Below the pieces are notes generated by a model, which saw only the letters and a list, made by a program, of their open reading frames with translations, was not told the DNA's origin and did no database searches. DNA of 58,777 nucleotides from the NCBI GenBank assembly GCA_023393165.1, contig JAEWMJ010000026.1, positions 1 through 58,777 of the forward strand, read 5' to 3'. Of this stretch, positions 24,023 to 32,752 are shown piece by piece; the stretch's first letter is position 1; each line of letters starts with the position of its first letter. Source of the stretch: Bacillota bacterium. GTDB lineage: Bacteria > Bacillota > Clostridia > Christensenellales > Christensenellaceae. Position numbers and translations under genes: made by a program.

Positions 24023-25183
24023 CTATTTTACGTCCATGGGCTTCGCAATTGGATAATCCAGGTTTTCATAATCATAGACCGGAACATTGTCTATAAACGT
24101 TTTTGTATAATCGGCAAGCGTATCGGATGTAACAAGATAACCGTTGGTGTAAAACATACGCTTTCCGGCATCCATCGTCTTGGGATCGATTTTTCCCGTA
24201 TATGCGGCATACGCATATGCAACGCCGTAGCCGCCCTGAAGCCATCCGTTGTTTGCTATGGTGCAGATAAGCTCTCCTGTGCCCACTGCGTTTATAGCCG
24301 GAGAAGTCCCGTCGACTCCCGTCACCTTGACCTTTTTGTCAAGTCCTTTTGCCTTTAACGCCTGTACGACGCCCAGCGCCATATCATCACACGCACACCA
24401 GATGCCGTCAATGTCGTCAAATTTGGCTAACCATGTTTCTGTAATCGAGAGCGCTTTTTTGGTATCCCAATCACCGGCCTGGTCATCAAGCACTTCAATG
24501 TCAGGATACTCCTTCAGGGCCTGGTTGAGTCCAGTCATGCGGTCAACGTTCGCCGTATTGGCAAGCATTCCTTCCAGTACAAGAATTTTGCCTTTTCCGG
24601 GCGTATCAAAGCTGTCAAACATTGTTTTTGCGATATCATATCCCTGCTTGACACCGTCGCAGGACTGATGCATAACCCAGTAATTGTAGCTCAAAGGATT
24701 GATTCCTTCGGGGGTATTCCATGCACTTGTCCAGTATACCTGCGCTGTTTCGCACGCTTCCGCAATGGCCGTTATGTTGGGAGCATTATTTGGGTCAACA
24801 AACAGAATCACATTTTTACCTTTGCTGGCCAGAAGAGCTTTAATATCGTTTATCTGCTTATCGTCATTAGCTTCGCATGCGAGTATCTGAAGTTCGGCAG
24901 TTCCCTCGGGAAGCGTGTCAATAAACGCCTGCGCGCCCGCCACATACTGCATGTGGTATTCGCTGGAGGTCGAACGGATGCTTACGGCGACTGTCAAAGG
25001 CTCAGCCGCTTTTTCCCCGGATGCCGGTGCTGCGGCCGACTCCTGCACCGCCGGCGAATTGTCTGACGGCGCTGCTGCCGATGGTTCCTGTGCTGATGGC
25101 GTTTCCACCGTAGCAGCGCATCCGGCAAACATGAATGCCGCCAACAACAAGGCGATAACGGTTCCGATAAATTTCTTTTTCAT
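24023..25183 (-). CDS. Sugar ABC transporter substrate-binding lipoprotein
   Basis: A 386-aa exported protein. The signal ends in the lipobox FAGC (Cys22), followed by an Ala/Ser/Pro/Glu linker to about residue 60. The rest is a periplasmic-binding-protein type I fold: LTVAVSIRSTSSEYH at its start, DPNNAPN at about 128, and VKVTGVDGTSPAINAVGTG at about 300, the usual hinge and ligand region. It captures the sugar for the two permeases and ATPase. The start is ATG 25183 with GAGGAG. It is the first gene of the operon, behind a double LacI-type operator at 25291-25320. Ligand not readable; a pentose, hexose or sugar acid. Confidence 0.92.
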   Translation of the reverse strand: MKKKFIGTVIALLLAAFMFAGCAATVETPSAQEPSAAAPSDNSPAVQESAAAPASGEKAAEPLTVAVSIRSTSSEYHMQYVAGAQAFIDTLPEGTAELQILACEANDDKQINDIKALLASKGKNVILFVDPNNAPNITAIAEACETAQVYWTSAWNTPEGINPLSYNYWVMHQSCDGVKQGYDIAKTMFDSFDTPGKGKILVLEGMLANTANVDRMTGLNQALKEYPDIEVLDDQAGDWDTKKALSITETWLAKFDDIDGIWCACDDMALGVVQALKAKGLDKKVKVTGVDGTSPAINAVGTGELICTIANNGWLQGGYGVAYAYAAYTGKIDPKTMDAGKRMFYTNGYLVTSDTLADYTKTFIDNVPVYDYENLDYPIAKPMDVK

Positions 25184-25284
25184 TTTTCTTCTCCTCGTTT
25201 ATTATTTTTATACGGCGCATCTCATGGCCGTACAAACATATCCGTGATCATACCTTCTTTCGATACCATATTAGGTGTAATCGC

Positions 25285-25320
25285 CGTCAAGGGACCGCTC
25301 CCGCATGGGACCGGTCCCAT
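25285..25320 (-). promoter_or_regulatory. Double LacI-type operator and -35 of the sugar operon
   Basis: ATGGGACCGGTCCCAT (25305-25320) is a perfect palindrome; GGGACCGCTCCC (25291-25302) is a second copy with one change, centres 16 bp apart. TTGACG (25285-25290) follows directly and can act as -35, with TGGTATCGA as a possible extended -10. The same TGGGACC core occurs at the LacI gene promoter. Confidence 0.8.
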
Positions 25321-25465
25321 CCAAGGGTAAAAAAATTCCTGCTTATCCCAATACGAATTTTTCAATACTTTCTGCTGATATTTTTTGATATTTACGAAAT
25401 ACTGTTTTATAGATGTTTATATATTATTTCTTTTTATATATCCGTTAAAATGATGAGGCCCATCC

Positions 25466-26503
25466 TTATTGGTACGGCCTATCCACATACTTCTCCGAGC
25501 CAAGGAGCTTCAGCGTGGGTTCCATAATGATACATTCATTTGTTCTGTCAGGCTTTTCAAATCTTTTCAATAATAGCCGCATTGCCATCCTGCCCATGTA
25601 TTGAACGTCTCTTTCCACATAGCTGTACTTCATATTGAAAACATCTTGGCCAATAACTTTATCGAAAACAATAAAAGCAATGTCTTCAGGGATCTGCATC
25701 CCTTTCTCAAATACCGCCCTTAAAAAACCGTTGCAGCTTAAATTGTTGCTGATAAAGAAAGCCGTCGGCAAATCTCCAGAATCCAGTAATTCCTTCATAA
25801 GGGCATATGTCGTCTCTGCGTCAAAGTTTCCCGGTACAATAAATCTTTCATCCTTTTTCAGGCCATATGTCTTCAGCGCTTTCTCATAGCCGGCAAGCCG
25901 TTCGTGCCCGATGGAGAGCTTTAAATCGCCTTCAACGATACCGATCTTTCTGTGTCCCGCTTTAATCAAAGCCTCTGTGGCCATAAACGCGCTGTTATAG
26001 TTGTCCGAATACACTCCGTCTATTGTGAGATTGTTAATAGAGCGGTCCAACATTACAACGGGGCAGCGCAGCTGCCTGAGCAGATCGTTTAAATTATCGA
26101 ATTGTTCGCTCGTGCTGTAATCCGCCGCAGGCGTAAAAATCAATCCCTTTACCCGCTGCCGCAGCATTACTTCCAGGGAGCGAAAGTCTTTCTCAATATT
26201 ATTGGATGTATTGCATAAAATCAGCGTGAAATTATTTTCGTCTACCGCCTGACTGACGCCATTTAAAATTTCAGCAAAAAACGGATTATTAGCCTCGGGT
26301 ATTATGATCCCGATGGCATCGCTCTCATTTTTTGAAAGGGAACGCGCTGCAGATGACGGCTGATAGCTGTTCCTTTTCATAACTTCCTCTATTTTGCGTC
26401 TTGTTTCATCGCTTACATAACCTGTACCGTTTATAACGCGCGATACAGTTGATTTTCCAACACCGGCTTCTTTCGCGATGTCATGTATTGTCATTCTAGC
26501 CAT
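25466..26503 (-). CDS. LacI family transcriptional regulator
   Basis: A 345-aa repressor. Residues 4-50 are the LacI helix-turn-helix (TIHDIAKEAGVGKSTVSRVI and NGTGYVSDETRRKIEEV), followed by a type I periplasmic-binding-like sensor domain (IIIPEANNPFFAEILNGV at about 70 is the standard opening). It is transcribed in the same direction as the sugar operon it precedes, with 282 bases between. Matching operators TGGGACCGATCCCA at its own promoter and two at the operon promoter mean it very likely controls both. The start is ATG 26503; the ATG three codons later is also possible. The inducer is presumably the transported sugar or its product. Confidence 0.93.
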   Translation of the reverse strand: MARMTIHDIAKEAGVGKSTVSRVINGTGYVSDETRRKIEEVMKRNSYQPSSAARSLSKNESDAIGIIIPEANNPFFAEILNGVSQAVDENNFTLILCNTSNNIEKDFRSLEVMLRQRVKGLIFTPAADYSTSEQFDNLNDLLRQLRCPVVMLDRSINNLTIDGVYSDNYNSAFMATEALIKAGHRKIGIVEGDLKLSIGHERLAGYEKALKTYGLKKDERFIVPGNFDAETTYALMKELLDSGDLPTAFFISNNLSCNGFLRAVFEKGMQIPEDIAFIVFDKVIGQDVFNMKYSYVERDVQYMGRMAMRLLLKRFEKPDRTNECIIMEPTLKLLGSEKYVDRPYQ

Positions 26504-26529
26504 ACGAACCCCATACCTACCCCATATTG

Positions 26530-26578
26530 TGGGACCGATCCCATATAATTATTATAATCGATATTCATGTTTTGTCAA
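26530..26578 (-). promoter_or_regulatory. Promoter and operator of the LacI gene
   Basis: Minus strand: -35 TTGACA (26573-26578), 16-base spacer, -10 TATAAT (26551-26556). TGGGACCGATCCCA (26530-26543) sits at the start point, so a bound repressor would block initiation. The operator core matches those at 25291-25320. Confidence 0.85.
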
Positions 26579-26817
26579 TAGTGCTTTCAACCGCCCATTA
26601 TGCCTCCCTTTGCCATTAGTTCGATGTATATTGTTTTAAAGAAAAAATAATTAACTATAAATTTTTTCAAAAATTATTGGATGAAACGTTAGGTTATCGC
26701 CTGCTAAAAAACGCGTGAAGGGCGTAAACTATATAATGACGGCAGTATTAACATGATAAACATTGACCTGTAATTTTATATGGATATATTGTCCCCATAG
26801 GTGATAAGATAAATTTA
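26579..26817. other. Intergenic DNA between divergent genes
   Basis: A/T-rich, 240 bases. Nothing recognised apart from the flanking promoters. Confidence 0.4.
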
Positions 26818-26826
26818 TGATATAAT
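26818..26826 (+). promoter_or_regulatory. Extended -10 promoter of the PAS-phosphatase gene
   Basis: TGATATAAT, a TG-n-TATAAT box, 57 bases before the GTG start at 26883. No clear -35. Confidence 0.5.
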
Positions 26827-26882
26827 AAAACAAAACAATATAAAAAAATAAGAGAAGCTAATGAATTTGGAGAAAAATATCG

Positions 26883-28019
26883 GTGGATAAGAACTTTAAC
26901 CTGGTGGAAGTAAATAAAACAATGGCCGATATGATTGATGACCATATTCTGGTATGTAATACAAAAGGGCAAATTGTTTTTTCCAACAGGGCTATGCAGT
27001 CATACTTGGGTTATGACGATTCAGAGTTAAAGCAAAAAAACTTTTTTGATATTATTGCGGATACTCACCTGAATAGAGCCAAATCGTTTATTCAACGCGC
27101 ATCGGAAGAGCCTTCCGGTTGGGAGGAATTTTTGTTTCATGGCAGGCATGATATGCCCAAACTTCATCTCAAGCTTTTTCAGAAGAATAAACTTTTATAC
27201 ATATATGGTAATGAAAAATATGCAGAGTATGAAAGAATACGGAAAAAATTAAATGTTGAAATAGCAAACGCCATTAAGATCCATAAACGCTCGCTGCCTG
27301 AGAGTCTTCCCCAAACAGATAACATCTCTTTTGCATCCCTTTATATTCCGGCTGAAGAACTGGGTGGAGATTTGTTCGATGCTTTTAAAGTAGACAATGG
27401 GCTGCTGAATGATTTTTTTGAACAATATGTATGCTTTATAGCCGATGTTTCCGGACATGGGCTGGACAGCGCCATGCTGGCAATTTTTATAAAAGATACA
27501 ATAAAAAGCTTTTTCAGTCTGAAGCATATACCGGGACAAGTATTGTCTCCAAAAGAAATCATGCATTTTTTTGTTGATCAATATATAAAGGAAGGTTATC
27601 CGGAAGAATACCTGGTCTGCCTTTTCCTTGTGGTTTTTGATCTAAAGACAAATGAATTAACCTATTGCAATGCAGGTTTTCATATAAGCCCCCTATTGAT
27701 CAAGGATGAAGGAAATGTGGTGGAGCTGAATCATGCAAGCCTGCCAATATCAACGGCGATAGATGCTGATTTGCTCACGTATGAGGATTCTTCTCTGCAT
27801 CTGTCCGGATCAATGACCCTGTTTATGATGTCTGATGGACTGCCCGAGCAAAAATCTGACAATGAATTTTATGAAGACCGGTTAAAGAAGCTGTTTACCG
27901 AAATTTATTCCCTGGAACCTGGTCAAATTGTCCAAAAGATTCATGAAGATTTCACTGAATTTTTAAAATATGAGAAAATCAAAGATGATATTACCCTGAT
28001 TGTAGTGAAACTGTTATAG
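26883..28019 (+). CDS. PAS domain-containing SpoIIE/RsbU-type PP2C phosphatase
   Basis: A 378-aa cytoplasmic protein. Residues about 14-100 are PAS (DHILVCNTKGQIVFSNRAMQ then YLGYDDSELKQKNFFDII). About 130-378 is a PPM/SpoIIE phosphatase: EELGGDLFDAF at about 157 and DVSGHGLDSAMLA at about 187 carry the metal-binding Asp residues, SDGLPEQ at about 318 the third, and KDDITLIVVKL closes the domain. Such proteins dephosphorylate anti-sigma-factor antagonists. The start is a GTG at 26883; GGAG is somewhat far (about 13 bases), so the start is not certain. No anti-sigma partner is adjacent; the gene stands before a rubrerythrin-like gene. Confidence 0.85.
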   Translation: MDKNFNLVEVNKTMADMIDDHILVCNTKGQIVFSNRAMQSYLGYDDSELKQKNFFDIIADTHLNRAKSFIQRASEEPSGWEEFLFHGRHDMPKLHLKLFQKNKLLYIYGNEKYAEYERIRKKLNVEIANAIKIHKRSLPESLPQTDNISFASLYIPAEELGGDLFDAFKVDNGLLNDFFEQYVCFIADVSGHGLDSAMLAIFIKDTIKSFFSLKHIPGQVLSPKEIMHFFVDQYIKEGYPEEYLVCLFLVVFDLKTNELTYCNAGFHISPLLIKDEGNVVELNHASLPISTAIDADLLTYEDSSLHLSGSMTLFMMSDGLPEQKSDNEFYEDRLKKLFTEIYSLEPGQIVQKIHEDFTEFLKYEKIKDDITLIVVKLL

Positions 28020-28065
28020 AAATCGAACCGTACGGTAAAATTTATGATCGAAGGAGGATCATTAC

Positions 28066-28281
28066 ATGCAGCAAATTATGAATGGCATTTTAGAAGCTAT
28101 TGAAGATGAGAGGAATGCCCAGAAACATTATCAATTTCTGGCCGATAAAGCAGAAGACCCAAAAGTTAAAAAATTTTTTGAACAATTGAAAACTGACGAA
28201 GAAAATCATGAAAAAATACTGTGCGCCCGCTATGAAGCTTTTGCAAAAATGTTGAAAGCGGATAAAGGCGGAAACGAATGA
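28066..28281 (+). CDS. Small rubrerythrin/ferritin-like protein
   Basis: A 71-aa protein that forms one helical hairpin. DERNAQKHYQFLA and DEENHEKILCARY carry E-x6-Y and E-x2-H patterns of ferritin-like di-iron sites, but only one pair of helices is present, so two chains would be needed to complete a four-helix site. There is no rubredoxin domain. The start is ATG 28066 with AAGGAGG. It lies 46 bases after the phosphatase gene and may be cotranscribed. Likely role iron or peroxide handling; this is a family-level guess. Confidence 0.75.
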   Translation: MQQIMNGILEAIEDERNAQKHYQFLADKAEDPKVKKFFEQLKTDEENHEKILCARYEAFAKMLKADKGGNE

Positions 28282-28517
28282 TCCTTTAAATAAATAGAAT
28301 CACTTATCCGCCACAACAATGCCATAAAGGGGCAACCGCCGGGCGGCCCTGCTGCCCAAGGCTTCACCAGCTTCTGCGGGAAACTTAACCAGACAAGCCA
28401 TACGATATTAAATTATAATACAAAGCATTTTTCTTAAGAGAACAATCATGCCTATGATATTCCGTATTATCGTAGTATACTCAAATATAACAGTAAAGCA
28501 GAAGGGATCATATTGGC

Positions 28518-29087
28518 ATGGATTGGATTGAACCTATAAAAAAATACATCTCCTGCAATGAACAGGAAGAAAAGGATAAAGCATTTATAATAAGATGCTT
28601 TGAGCTGTTTGACGATATCCTTACAAGGAATAACGAAATAGCGCATATCACAAGTTCGGCATTTGCAGTCAATAAAAATAAAGATAAAGTGTTAATGGTA
28701 TGGCACAACATATATAAATCCTGGTCATGGACAGGAGGACATGCCGACGGAGACGGGGATTTATTGCGTGTTGCAATCAGGGAAGCCGGCGAAGAGACAG
28801 GCGTAAAAAATATTTTTTCTTTGAGCAAAGATATTTTATCTCTGGACGTTATACCGGTGCCTGGACATACGAAGAAAGGAAGATATGTTTGCCCGCATTT
28901 GCATTTATCGGCTGCTTATTTGGTGGAAGCCGACGAGGATGAACCTCTTGTTGTTAAACCTGACGAAAACAGCAGGGTCGGGTGGATACCTGTACGCGAA
29001 ATAGACAAATATTCAAGCGAACCTCATATGATAACAATATATAAAAAAATAATATCTAAAATTTTGTCCCCACATAATATACAATGA
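28518..29087 (+). CDS. Nudix hydrolase
   Basis: A 189-aa cytoplasmic protein. The Nudix box is at about residues 75-96: GGHADGDGDLLRVAIREAGE then ETGV. The REAGEETG part is intact, but the Glu expected after G-x5 is Asp, a mild change also seen in active members. The substrate is a nucleoside diphosphate derivative that cannot be specified. The start is ATG 28518; GAAGGG lies about 10 bases upstream. The gene is alone; a hairpin region at 29153-29213 follows it. Confidence 0.85.
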   Translation: MDWIEPIKKYISCNEQEEKDKAFIIRCFELFDDILTRNNEIAHITSSAFAVNKNKDKVLMVWHNIYKSWSWTGGHADGDGDLLRVAIREAGEETGVKNIFSLSKDILSLDVIPVPGHTKKGRYVCPHLHLSAAYLVEADEDEPLVVKPDENSRVGWIPVREIDKYSSEPHMITIYKKIISKILSPHNIQ

Positions 29088-29152
29088 AAAGCATCAAAGG
29101 TATTAGAGGGTATAAAGGTTCCAGCCATATGCCCGGTGGAAAATAATTACGC

Positions 29153-29213
29153 ATATTCTAAAATAATATCACGGTCCCGGCGCTTAATGCATCGGGACCG
29201 CCGCCGTTCTTTA
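29153..29213 (+). repeat. Intergenic hairpin repeat, copy 1
   Basis: About 60 bases that match 30113-30173: an A/T-rich lead (ATATTCTAAAA), then CGGTCCCG (29172-29179) pairing with CGGGACCG (29193-29200) and a shared tail CCGCCG-CGTT. It has no U-tract, so it is not a standard terminator. Both copies follow plus-strand genes. Confidence 0.55.
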
Positions 29214-29237
29214 GAGATAAAATTTTGAATTCTTCTG

Positions 29238-29290
29238 TTGACAGACTATCAATTGTTAGTTATAATTACACTAACGATCGATAGTTTGTC
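29238..29290 (+). promoter_or_regulatory. Consensus promoter inside a long inverted-repeat operator
   Basis: TTGACA (29238-29243), 17-base spacer, TATAAT (29261-29266). A 21-base arm beginning GACAGACTATC at 29240 is matched (18 of 21) by an inverted arm ending ATAGTTTGTC at 29290, so the arms flank the -10. The boxes resemble those at 51323-51370 in front of a TetR gene (AATTGTTAG and TAACGAT). Confidence 0.8.
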
Positions 29291-29358
29291 ATACTATGAA
29301 ATACAAAAAAACCGGCACATGAAGATTTATAATACTGAGAGAACTGAAGGTCAAAAAA

Positions 29359-30033
29359 ATGAGTATACTGAAAAACAGAACATTAATAAACTGGTTGGGA
29401 TTGCTTGGAATCGCGAGTTTTGTTTCTTACCTTCTTGCAGTTTTGATCGCGCCCACTGCATATCCCGGATATGATTGGCTCAGCCAGGCGGTGAGCGACC
29501 TGAATGCGAAGGACGCTCCTTCCAGGGAATTATGGGCACAATTGAGCAGTATTTATACCACCGGCGGAATCGTATGCGTGACGCTGGCATGCGTTTACAT
29601 CCAAAACCGCCTGAACAGGACGCTCCGCTTTGGAATTTATCTTTTTACCTTAATGAATTGGATATCCGGCATTGGCTACTCCCTGTTCCCGCTTTCCACC
29701 AGCGGTTATGCGGGTACCTTTCAGGACATTATGCACGTTGTTGTGACGGCGGCTGTTGTTGGTTTGTCCATTGTATCGCTCATAACCATCATGGTTGGCG
29801 GATACAGGGATAAAAGATACCGACCTATAGCGATGTTGGCAACTATCAGCCTTTCCTGCATGTTTATTGGCGCAATCGGAACAGGCGTTATCCCCAAAAG
29901 CTATTTTGGAATTACGGAACGGTTCAGCGTATTTTCCGCAACGGGATTTACCGCTGCATTGGGATTCCTGATATTCGCAGGCTTCGATTTTATGGAACGA
30001 AATGCAAAACCGCAGAAAGAACCGCATGCATAA
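29359..30033 (+). CDS. DUF998 family integral membrane protein
   Basis: A 224-aa membrane protein with about six hydrophobic segments and family-like landmarks: YPGYDWLSQAVSDLNAKDAPS at about residues 37-57, GYSLFPLS at about 107, and a conserved GYAGTFQDIMH segment at about 118. No biochemical role is established for this family as far as I know. The start is ATG 29359; the ribosome site (GAAGG, about 10 bases upstream) is modest. It has a very strong promoter overlapped by a two-armed operator, so it is probably silent until a repressor is released; the TetR gene at 51386 has a similar promoter. Confidence 0.82.
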   Translation: MSILKNRTLINWLGLLGIASFVSYLLAVLIAPTAYPGYDWLSQAVSDLNAKDAPSRELWAQLSSIYTTGGIVCVTLACVYIQNRLNRTLRFGIYLFTLMNWISGIGYSLFPLSTSGYAGTFQDIMHVVVTAAVVGLSIVSLITIMVGGYRDKRYRPIAMLATISLSCMFIGAIGTGVIPKSYFGITERFSVFSATGFTAALGFLIFAGFDFMERNAKPQKEPHA

Positions 30034-30112
30034 AAAGATTGGGACGGTAAGAATTTTGCCTCAACCGCGGCGCCTGAAAACGGCTTAAATATATTGCCGG
30101 TTATCCCAACTG

Positions 30113-30173
30113 ATATTTCATAAAAAGTATAGCGGCCCAGGCGCTCCACTCACCCGGGCCGCCGCTGTTTGGG
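30113..30173 (+). repeat. Intergenic hairpin repeat, copy 2
   Basis: Matches 29153-29213: ATATTTCATAAAA lead, GCGGCCCAGG pairing with CCCGGGCCGC across an 11-base loop, then CCGCTGTTT. Lies 80 bases after the DUF998 gene and just before the convergent aldo/keto reductase stop. Confidence 0.55.
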
Positions 30174-30195
30174 GGCATCAAAACGTATACTTGTA

Positions 30196-31200
30196 TCAAT
30201 CCCCCATTACTCGCATAATCTCTTCCGAAAGATCAGTATTGCAGGCTGCCATATTGTCAAGGTACTGCTCTTTTTTACTGAAGCCGATGATAGGGATTAT
30301 TTGCGGCTTATGGCGCAGCATCCAGGCAAGAACCAATTGGTTGCCTGTGATTCCAAGCCGGCGCGATAAATCTTCAACCAAATCCAGCTTCCTGACCGCT
30401 TCATCAGAATCAAATAAATGCCAGTTATAGTATTGGCGCCTCTTTTCGCGGTTAGCATAAATACCTTTCAAAAGCGGAGAGTAGGCGCAGAAAGCCATGC
30501 CTGATTCTTGTGTATAATCAAACATATCTTTGTCGGCGTGGGATATTATTCCGGCGTCCATCCCTGGGACAGGGTGCAGATAGGAATATTCCTGCTGCAA
30601 TACCGCATAAGGCTGCAAGCCCTTATCCATGCAGATTTGATTTGCTTGATTAAGCTGCCGGGTAGTTAAATTGCTTGCGCCCAGATAACGTACTTTCCCT
30701 TCTTTAACTAAAATGTTCAGGACCTCCATTGTTTCTTCAATTGGAGTGTGGTTGTCATACACATGCGTGTAGTATAAGTCAATATAATCTGTCTGCAGCC
30801 TTTTCAGGCTGTCTTCCACTTCACGAATAATTACTTTACGGGACAATCCCTCATATTCCGCGCGAACGCGGTCCCACTCCGGTTCCCCTTTGGAGTCCCT
30901 GATATGATGCGGGTCTTTCAGGCGCGCGCCTACCTTTGTCGCCAGGAATATCTTGTTCCGGTTCCCGCGCTCCTTCATCCACTGCCCAAGCACGTTTTCG
31001 CTTTCACCACCGATAAATTCCCCTTTTCCGATCCACCATGCATAGCAATTTGCAGTATCAATAAAATTGCCGCCGGCATCGATAAAATGATCCAGTATCT
31101 CAAACGAAACGATTTTATCAATTGCCGTTCCCATCAGCATCACCCCCAGGCAAAGTTCACTGACCCTTTGTTTTGTACATCCTAAATCCACATATTTCAT
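30196..31200 (-). CDS. Aldo/keto reductase
   Basis: A 334-aa TIM-barrel oxidoreductase. The catalytic tetrad is present: Asp and Tyr in FIDTANCYAWW at about residues 47-53, Lys in LATKVG at about 87, and His in YYTHVYD at about 143. GASNLTTRQL at about 178 and the C-terminal IPIIGFSKKEQ fit NADPH binding. The start is ATG 31200 without a good ribosome site, so initiation may be weak. It is divergent from the broken MocR gene at 31367, which is the usual layout for a regulator and its target. Substrate unknown. Confidence 0.85.
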   Translation of the reverse strand: MKYVDLGCTKQRVSELCLGVMLMGTAIDKIVSFEILDHFIDAGGNFIDTANCYAWWIGKGEFIGGESENVLGQWMKERGNRNKIFLATKVGARLKDPHHIRDSKGEPEWDRVRAEYEGLSRKVIIREVEDSLKRLQTDYIDLYYTHVYDNHTPIEETMEVLNILVKEGKVRYLGASNLTTRQLNQANQICMDKGLQPYAVLQQEYSYLHPVPGMDAGIISHADKDMFDYTQESGMAFCAYSPLLKGIYANREKRRQYYNWHLFDSDEAVRKLDLVEDLSRRLGITGNQLVLAWMLRHKPQIIPIIGFSKKEQYLDNMAACNTDLSEEIMRVMGD

Positions 31201-31366
31201 AAATTTTTGTATGATGTATTTCCGTTAAATACACCACAACTCCCCCTTCCTTTCATCTTGTAAAATCCCGGTTGATTATTGATAAGTACTATTATAAAAT
31301 TATAATTGATACTTTAAAGCGCCAATAAATATAAAGTTTTTTAGAACCAATTATGGAGGTGTCCGG

Positions 31367-32751
31367 ATGTATGGGTTAGAAATCAACCGGAATCATACTT
31401 TATCGGTCTCTAAGCAAATACTGGATCAATTGCGTACTTCCATACTAAACGGAAAACTTACTGCCGGGGAAAAGCTGCCGCCCACCAGGGTTTTGGCGAA
31501 AGACCTGGGTTTAGCGCGCAATACCGTCATTCAGGTTTACGAACAATTGATTGCAGAAGGTTACCTGATAAGCACAACGGGTTCCGGAACTTTTGTCACC
31601 GATATCGGAAAACTGCCATCCCGCAAGGAAACGGTTGGGACCCCGGTGAAAACAGGCATTCCAAAACGAGATGGCGTTATATCCTTTAACGCAGGCAATC
31701 CGGATGCCTCTTCGTTTCCCTGGGCCAAATGGGCGAAACTGCTTAAAGAAGCATGTCTGGAGGAATCCGCTTCCCAAAACTATTGCGATTATGCCGGCCG
31801 CATCGAACTTCGTCAGGTAATCAGTTCCTATGTGTACCGTATAAAGGGCATCGAGTGCGATTACAACCAGATCATTATCACGCCCGGCGCGTCGGGCGGA
31901 ATGGAAATTCTGGCAAAGCGCTGAAAAACAGAGACAAAAAGATTGTTATTGAGGATCCCAGCATTCACTTTGTCAGGAATATCTTCGCGGATTGCGGCTA
32001 TGATATTTATCCGGTTGATGTTGATTCCCAGGGCATGAATATAGAAAACTTAAAAAAGGTCCCTGCGGCTGATCTGATTTATGTTGCTCCATCCCATCAG
32101 TACCCGATAGGGGGCATCCTTCCGGCCGCCCGCCGTATCTCTCTGCTTCAATATGCTGATGAAAAGGACGCTTATGTAATAGAAGACGATTACGACAGCG
32201 AATTCCGGTATAAAGGCGAGACGCTGCAGGCGCTCAGAAATCTTGCACCCGAACGGGTGATTTATATAGGGAGTTTCAGTAAAATATTTTCCCCCTCCCT
32301 TCGCATCGGATATATGATACCGCCTTATCCTCTCTGCGGTCCGATTATAAATCAGATGGAACTCTCAAATGATTGGGTCAATACAACCCTACAGCTTGCG
32401 CTGGCGGAATTTATTAATCAGAAGCATCTGGATAAACATATCTACCAGATGAAAAAGATATATGAAAATAAGAGGAAGCGTCTTATGCAATGCATTACAG
32501 ACGCTTTTGGAAATACTGTGAAAATATCCGGGGAAAACGCCGGATTGCATCTGCTTGCCGGTTTTCCCAGAGAATTTACAGAAAAGGATAAAGAAGCTGT
32601 TGCCAGGGAAGGTCTTGATATGGATTTTGTGGAAGATTACTCCATAATTAAAGGAAACTATAAAAAAGAACTGGTGTTGGGCTACGGCGAATTGAGCTAT
32701 GCGCAGATGGAAGAGGGCATTCGAAGGCTGAAAAAAGCATTAAAGGGATAG
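31367..32751 (+). pseudogene. MocR/PdxR-type GntR-aminotransferase regulator, frameshifted
   Basis: The first frame (31367-31924) encodes a GntR winged helix (SVSKQILDQLRTSILNGKLT, ARNTVIQVYEQLIAEGYL) and the start of a fold-type I aminotransferase, ending at a TGA after GGMEILAKR. The next frame continues the same protein from LKNRDKKIVIEDP to 32751, including YVAPSHQYPIGG and the PLP-Lys segment GSFSKIFSPSLRIGY. One missing base near 31912-31918 (AAAGCGCTG where a G more restores the frame) explains the break. If not a sequencing error the gene is dead. The start is ATG 31367 with GGAGGTG. PdxR-like proteins sense PLP; here the divergent aldo/keto reductase may be the target. Confidence 0.85.
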
Positions 32752-32752
32752 C

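Noticed and set aside
28320..28400. A riboswitch-like G/C-rich stretch after the rubrerythrin-like gene
   Set aside because: The fold has no known riboswitch core, there is no U-tract and the next gene is 120 bases away. It weakly resembles the 7629/13327 repeat, too little to call a third copy.
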